44,765 nt of DNA from Roseateles saccharophilus. Lineage in GTDB: Bacteria; Pseudomonadota; Gammaproteobacteria; Burkholderiales; Burkholderiaceae_C. Under the pieces are notes generated by a model. The model saw only the letters and a program-made list of their open reading frames with translations. It ran no database searches and was not told the DNA's origin. The translations under genes were made by a program, and so were the position numbers. Location: assembly GCF_004342485.1 (NCBI RefSeq), contig NZ_SMBU01000039.1:1-44765 (forward strand), read 5' to 3'. Positions 41,300 through 44,765 of this stretch are shown here, in pieces (the stretch's first letter is position 1; every line of letters starts with the position of its first letter).

Positions 41300-41554
41300 A
41301 TGAACACGCTGAAGACCACCATCGCTACCGCCCTCATCACGCTTGCCTCGGGCGTGGCCCTGGCCCAGACCCCGGCCTCTGCCCCGGCCGCCGCCGCCAA
41401 GCCGGCTCCGGCCGCCACCGCAGCGCCCGCCGCGGCTGCCGCCCCCGCCGAAGCCGCCAGCGGCGCCAAGCATCACCACAAGCATCACCACGCCAAGAAG
41501 GCAGCCGATGCCAAGGCCGGCGACGCCGCCAAGACCGAGACCAAGACGCAGTAA
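41300..41554 (+). CDS. Ala/Pro/His/Lys-rich exported small protein
   Basis: An 84-residue protein with a signal peptide (TIATALITLASGVALAQ). The mature portion is low-complexity, rich in Ala and Pro, with a His/Lys cluster HHHKHHHAKK and a Lys/Ala/Asp tail. The His cluster could bind metal, which is inference. It is transcribed divergently from ggt and followed 21 bp after its stop by a strong intrinsic terminator. The family is not recognised, though such small Ala-rich secreted proteins are frequent in Burkholderiales. Confidence 0.75.
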   Translation: MNTLKTTIATALITLASGVALAQTPASAPAAAAKPAPAATAAPAAAAAPAEAASGAKHHHKHHHAKKAADAKAGDAAKTETKTQ

Positions 41555-41575
41555 GCGCAACAGCGCGCCGCGCGA

Positions 41576-41607
41576 GGCCGCAGCCTGCAAGGGCTGCGGC
41601 CTTTTTT
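41576..41607 (+). terminator. Rho-independent terminator
   Basis: Perfect 10-bp stem GGCCGCAGCC / GGCTGCGGCC (41576-41585 and 41592-41601) with a six-base loop, followed by TTTTTT. It ends the gene for the Ala/His-rich protein. Confidence 0.92.
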
Positions 41608-41779
41608 CATGGGCGCTCAGCGTGCGCATGGTCTTGCCGGTGCAAGTCCTACCGCAAGTTGATCGCGATGAGCGAAGCGCGGCAGGGCCGCAAGGTGGTC
41701 ACGATGATGTTCAGCATCATGCGAGCAAACATCGAACGTGCCCCTCACATGTCGCCCACGTGGAACGACCCACGAGGGT

Positions 41780-43162
41780 CTATGAAGCACCCTTGCGGAT
41801 TTCGGCTTCGAGCTCAGGCGACGCAATCTCGCTGATGTCACGGAAAGCACGCCCGATATGGTCCAGAAGCTTGCCGTCGGCTCCGTTTTCTTCGAAGCAG
41901 GTCTTCCACTGGCGCACCTCGCCCCACACGCGGCGCATGATGCCAACAGCCACGGGGCGCTCCGGCACGAAAGCAGAGCAGTGGCTCAATGCATTGTTCA
42001 AAGTCGCAAGCTTGCCTTGCTCTCCAACACCGAGGTGCAGCCTGCGCTCGCCCGAGATAACCGGTCGCGGCACGACGTCATACAAGGGGCTGAGCCTCCA
42101 GCCACCAAGCCGTGGGTCGCGTACGAAGCCGTGATTGCGCAGGTGGTCATCATCGTTGGTCACGAAGATGTTCAGCACCATGCGAGCAAACATTTCCTCG
42201 CCGTTGGCTCGCACGCAGCTTGGATGCACATACCTGTGGATGGCGCGTCCCAGATCTGAATATGCCTTGCCTGGCGATTCGGGCTCGCTGCAAGCGACCA
42301 GCGTGAGGCCACTGACAAACGGCAGGCGCCCCTCTACACAGCCCTCAACCGGCCGAGTGTGGTGCAGCGCTCCCTCGGGCGGCTGCTGGCCAGTCTGCCC
42401 CCAATAGCGGTCAAACCGCCGAATGAGCATGACCGGCTGCCCCCCGATGTCTTGATAAAGCACCTCAGGGACAGTCAGACCGCAGCGACGCGCAAGCTCC
42501 AAGGTGCACGACTCCGCCTTGGCCACATTGAACGCATCGCCCTTGGCCGGGAACTTGGCAAGCCAAAGCGCTCCGTCATCGTCGCGCACTGATGCTTTCG
42601 GCCGAGCGCCGCCCGCCGACGACCCGGCACACAAGAAACGTTCTAGGTTCGCAGGGACGGGGGCGCCGTTCTCAACAGCATCAGCCGCCTCCAACACGTA
42701 CTGCAGGGAGTGCCAGTCGCTCGCGGACGTCGAATCAGGGCTCGTCCGCAGTTCGCGCACGTCAAGAGCGCCCACGCGATCACCGCCGGCGTGCAGCAGG
42801 TACTGCACCTCCAACAGGCTGTTGGCTGGCACTTTCAGGCGAGCCTCGATGACCCTGCGTCCCCATGCATCAGGCGCAGCATCGCGAATCCCGCCGAACT
42901 CACGAAGCCCGTCGACCGGAAAGAGCATCTTGCCTTTGATGCTCTGCCGGTCTCCAAGCCCCAAGCTCACTGGGTCAAGCTCAAAGGACTCTTTGCGCCC
43001 GATATACCCAATGCCGTAGGCGAACTCACTGGCGAGGTCGCGGTTCTGCGCATTCGCGCCGAGCGTCTCTGTCAGGCCCAGAATTCCCGAAGGCACGAAC
43101 CGATTCCCGTCGGCTTGTGCGATGTGACTGAAGATGAAGACTTCGGCTTTCTTGCGAGCCAT
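41780..43162 (-). CDS. hipA: HipA-like kinase toxin (second module)
   Basis: A 460-residue HipA-type kinase: GGARPKASV (loop), LWLAKFPAKGD with the ATP Lys, MLIRRFDRY, the catalytic loop FVTNDDDHLRNHGF near residues 334-347, and the metal site LSPLYDVVPRP. All essential residues appear intact. The N-terminus (EVFIFSHIAQADGNRFVPSG) and overall sequence are clearly unlike those of the hipA at 34355, so the two modules were acquired separately. Start and the upstream hipB stop share one base (TGATG). The target is unknown. Confidence 0.9.
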   Translation of the reverse strand: MARKKAEVFIFSHIAQADGNRFVPSGILGLTETLGANAQNRDLASEFAYGIGYIGRKESFELDPVSLGLGDRQSIKGKMLFPVDGLREFGGIRDAAPDAWGRRVIEARLKVPANSLLEVQYLLHAGGDRVGALDVRELRTSPDSTSASDWHSLQYVLEAADAVENGAPVPANLERFLCAGSSAGGARPKASVRDDDGALWLAKFPAKGDAFNVAKAESCTLELARRCGLTVPEVLYQDIGGQPVMLIRRFDRYWGQTGQQPPEGALHHTRPVEGCVEGRLPFVSGLTLVACSEPESPGKAYSDLGRAIHRYVHPSCVRANGEEMFARMVLNIFVTNDDDHLRNHGFVRDPRLGGWRLSPLYDVVPRPVISGERRLHLGVGEQGKLATLNNALSHCSAFVPERPVAVGIMRRVWGEVRQWKTCFEENGADGKLLDHIGRAFRDISEIASPELEAEIRKGAS

Positions 43163-43503
43163 CAGAAGTCCAGACGTTGCAGCTCCGCCTTGCTCAGCTC
43201 CCGCACCCGCTGCGTGGCCTCCCGCGCTGCTAAAGCTAGCAGTGACGGGTCGTCTTCCTTCAGAAGCGAAAGCAGGCTCACGCCAGGCGCAATCGCGTCC
43301 AGGTACCGCAGTATTTGGGCCAGAGTACGGCTAAGGTCACCTTTCTCCAGCAGCACAGCCGTGGAGCGGGAAATACCCGCTCGTGTCGCCGCATCCGCTT
43401 GCCGGATCCGCCGCGCCATACGCAGGCGCGCCAGTTTCTCCCCGAGCTGGCGAGCTTCGAGCAGGCGCTCAGGACTCATCAGAGGTTGCTCATTGCGCTT
43501 CAT
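43162..43503 (-). CDS. hipB: HipB-like antitoxin/repressor (second module)
   Basis: The start at ATG 43503 (MKRNEQPLMSPERLLEARQL) is preferred because a longer frame from 43551 would run through a near-palindromic operator-like region. The 113-residue product has an XRE-type helix-turn-helix (GEKLARLRMARRIRQADAAT then RAGISRSTAVLLEKGD). The TGATG overlap couples it to hipA. It probably represses its own promoter through the inverted repeats directly upstream. Confidence 0.87.
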   Translation of the reverse strand: MKRNEQPLMSPERLLEARQLGEKLARLRMARRIRQADAATRAGISRSTAVLLEKGDLSRTLAQILRYLDAIAPGVSLLSLLKEDDPSLLALAAREATQRVRELSKAELQRLDF

Positions 43504-43623
43504 GTCTGCAATTCCAGTCTCAAATTGCATAGTGACTGTTATTGAAGACAATATGACCTCACAGCCACTTCTGTCAAGTACGCAATCACAGTCACTATCT
43601 TCGTTAAGACTGATATTGCAGAC
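43504..43623. promoter_or_regulatory. Large imperfect inverted repeat upstream of second hipBA
   Basis: Arms at 43504-43546 and 43581-43623 are inverted copies over 43 bp with about 32-33 matches, including perfect blocks GTCTGCAAT, CAGTCT and ATAGTGACTGT. The spacer is 34 bp. The region is AT-rich against its surroundings and starts directly at the hipB ATG. Two HipB operators facing each other, with the promoter between them, is the likely function. Confidence 0.7.
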
Positions 43624-43904
43624 GCGCTATTTGTCGAGAGCGGTGCACGGCGAGGTCATGGCCCAGGCAGTTCGAGCATCCGAGAAACGAAATCCAGAAG
43701 GCCGCGCAGGAGGTCGTTCGCCAACAAAGCAACGGGCAAGCCCCCCACCCCAGAGCCTTCGTGAGGGGGGCTCTCAAGACTCAACGCCAACAGAGCCGAT
43801 TCTTTTGTGAGGCTGGCAGGCCGTGAATTGTTTCGCAAACGACCTTTCCAACCCCCGCGACAAGGCGTGACGCGAGCACGGCCCGCTTTCTAGACTGGCA
43901 GGCT
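43624..43904. other. Intergenic region, no gene recognised
   Basis: It contains only short frames without supporting features, and a GC-rich hairpin (AGCCCCCC / GGGGGGCT at 43739-43772) with no T-tract. It should include the promoter of the exported protein gene to the right. Confidence 0.4.
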
Positions 43905-44765
43905 ATGCCCAACGCCATGCCCCGCTCGATGCGCCGCCTCGCCCTGACCATCACCCTGCTCGCCGCGAACGCCGCCCACGCCGGCCCGATCAGCCTCGGC
44001 CTGGACGGCAGCCTCAACCTGCTTGCGTTCGGCAACATGAACGTCGGCAGCAGCGATGTGGAGGGCCGCGTGGCCGTCGGCGGCAACGCCAGCATCGGCA
44101 GCTACTCGATCAACACCAAGACCGGTGCCGGCGCCCTCTATGGCGGCACCGGCCTGACGGTGGGCGGCAACCTGAGCTTCTCCAGCGGCTCGGTCTGGGG
44201 CGGCGCCATCGTCGGCGGCAGCTACACGCCTAGCCAGTCCGGCACCGTGATGGGCGGCGTGCTGAGCGGCCAGGGCTTCGCCTTCGCGAGCGAGCAGCAG
44301 CGCCTGGCCACGCTGTCGTCCACGCTGGACGCGCTGACCAACACCGGTACCGCGGTCGACCAGTGGGGCACGCTGCACTTCAACGCGGCCGGCCAGACGC
44401 TGGCGGTGTTCGACATCCAGGCCGCCGATGCGGCGAAGAACCTGCAGATCGACGGCCTGGCCGACGGCGCCCAGATCCTCATCAACATCCACGGCACATC
44501 GGTCGACTTCGGCAACCACGGCTACACCGGCTTCAACAAGGGTCAGGTGTTGTTCAACCTGCCCGAGGCCAAAAGCGTCCTGCTCAACGGCGGCATCAAC
44601 GCTTCGCTGCTGGCCTTGAACGCCAGCGTCGGTCAGGGCTGGGGCCAGATCAACGGCCAGGTCGTTGTGAAGGACTGGAACAGCAGCGTGCAAGTCAACG
44701 ACGCACCGATGCCGGCCCTCCAGAATCAGGCCCAGGTGCAGCATGTGCCGGAGCCGGCCTCGCTG
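43905..44765 (+). CDS. Choice-of-anchor A family exported protein, partial (runs off right end)
   Basis: The frame opens MPNAMPRSMRRLALTITLLA, a signal peptide ending AHAG, and stays open for 287 codons to the window end. The body matches the choice-of-anchor A domain: LDGSLNLLAFGNMNVGSSDV, EGRVAVGGNASIGSYS, LTVGGNLSFSSGSVWGG and LFNLPEAKSVLLNGG. The last visible residues, VPEPASL, are the beginning of a PEP-CTERM sorting signal, so the protein is probably handled by an exosortase/PEP-CTERM system. ATGs at 43917 and 43929 are alternative starts. The stop codon lies outside the window. Confidence 0.88.
   Translation, partial: MPNAMPRSMRRLALTITLLAANAAHAGPISLGLDGSLNLLAFGNMNVGSSDVEGRVAVGGNASIGSYSINTKTGAGALYGGTGLTVGGNLSFSSGSVWGGAIVGGSYTPSQSGTVMGGVLSGQGFAFASEQQRLATLSSTLDALTNTGTAVDQWGTLHFNAAGQTLAVFDIQAADAAKNLQIDGLADGAQILINIHGTSVDFGNHGYTGFNKGQVLFNLPEAKSVLLNGGINASLLALNASVGQGWGQINGQVVVKDWNSSVQVNDAPMPALQNQAQVQHVPEPASL

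Noticed and set aside
43739-43772. GC-rich hairpin AGCCCCCC / GGGGGGCT considered as a terminator
   Set aside because: No T-tract on either strand and a large loop; no gene ends nearby.
43656-43838. 60-codon minus-strand frame
   Set aside because: No ribosome binding site, no recognisable motif, and it covers the hairpin and promoter region of the next gene.
43890-44744. A 284-codon minus-strand frame at the right end
   Set aside because: Antisense to the choice-of-anchor A gene, with repetitive Val/Ala/Asp/Gln content and no recognisable domain.
1-44765. tRNA, rRNA, CRISPR array or integrase genes
   Set aside because: I looked for regularly spaced direct repeats, tRNA-like sequence and integrase motifs and saw none; this was by eye, so short or divergent examples could be missed.

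Overview
The window is high-GC DNA from a betaproteobacterium, most likely of the order Burkholderiales. The evidence is codon use, an MPF-T/VirB transfer region of the type common in that order, a protein carrying the start of a PEP-CTERM signal, and gamma-glutamyltransferase, DUF296 and MFS genes resembling those of the Rubrivivax/Roseateles/Ideonella group. The genus assignment is inference.

Region 1 (56-10850, minus strand) is one tightly packed operon for a eukaryote-like phosphosignalling system. In transcription order it encodes a multi-zinc-ribbon coiled-coil protein, a protein with a zinc ribbon and three AAA+ modules (CbbX/SpoVK-like), a zinc-ribbon FHA protein, a PP2C phosphatase, a 1334-residue Ser/Thr kinase, a lipoprotein and a small exported protein. 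The kinase has six N-terminal GTAR repeats, ankyrin repeats, a membrane domain and an SNase-like tail. Four of the junctions are stop/start overlaps or a 2-bp gap. I infer that the repeats are phosphothreonine docking sites read by the FHA protein, coupling the kinase/phosphatase pair to the AAA+ remodeller. I do not recognise this as a named system and regard it as the best candidate for something undescribed.

Region 2 (about 11.3-12.1 kb) is a scar. The first 31 codons of an IS110-type transposase abut an antisense piece of an IS630-type transposase. A frameshifted AlpA-family regulator follows.

Region 3 (about 12.1-31.6 kb) is the conjugation module of an integrative conjugative element (ICE): a small membrane protein, a hypothetical protein, a LuxR-family regulator, then virB1, B2, B3, B4, an exported protein, B6, B5, B8, B9, B10, B11, virD4, an OmpA-like lipoprotein, an LPD7 protein, a DUF1173 protein, a mobilisation accessory protein and a relaxase. 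No integrase, replication or partition gene is visible, so the element is either truncated or extends as separate pieces outside the window.

Region 4 (31.6-37.1 kb) is accessory and partly decayed. It holds a Fic protein, a headless reading frame, a C-terminal scrap of an acyl-CoA synthetase gene, a hipBA module with an inverted-repeat operator candidate, a 57-residue protein, a ribbon-helix-helix protein, a small membrane protein interrupted by an amber codon, and a small two-repeat-like protein.

Region 5 (37.2-44.8 kb) looks more like ordinary chromosome: a frameshifted GNAT acetyltransferase, an MFS exporter, a DUF296 protein, gamma-glutamyltransferase, an Ala/His-rich exported protein with a clear terminator, a second unrelated hipBA pair with a large imperfect inverted repeat upstream, and the start of a choice-of-anchor-A/PEP-CTERM exported protein that runs off the right end.
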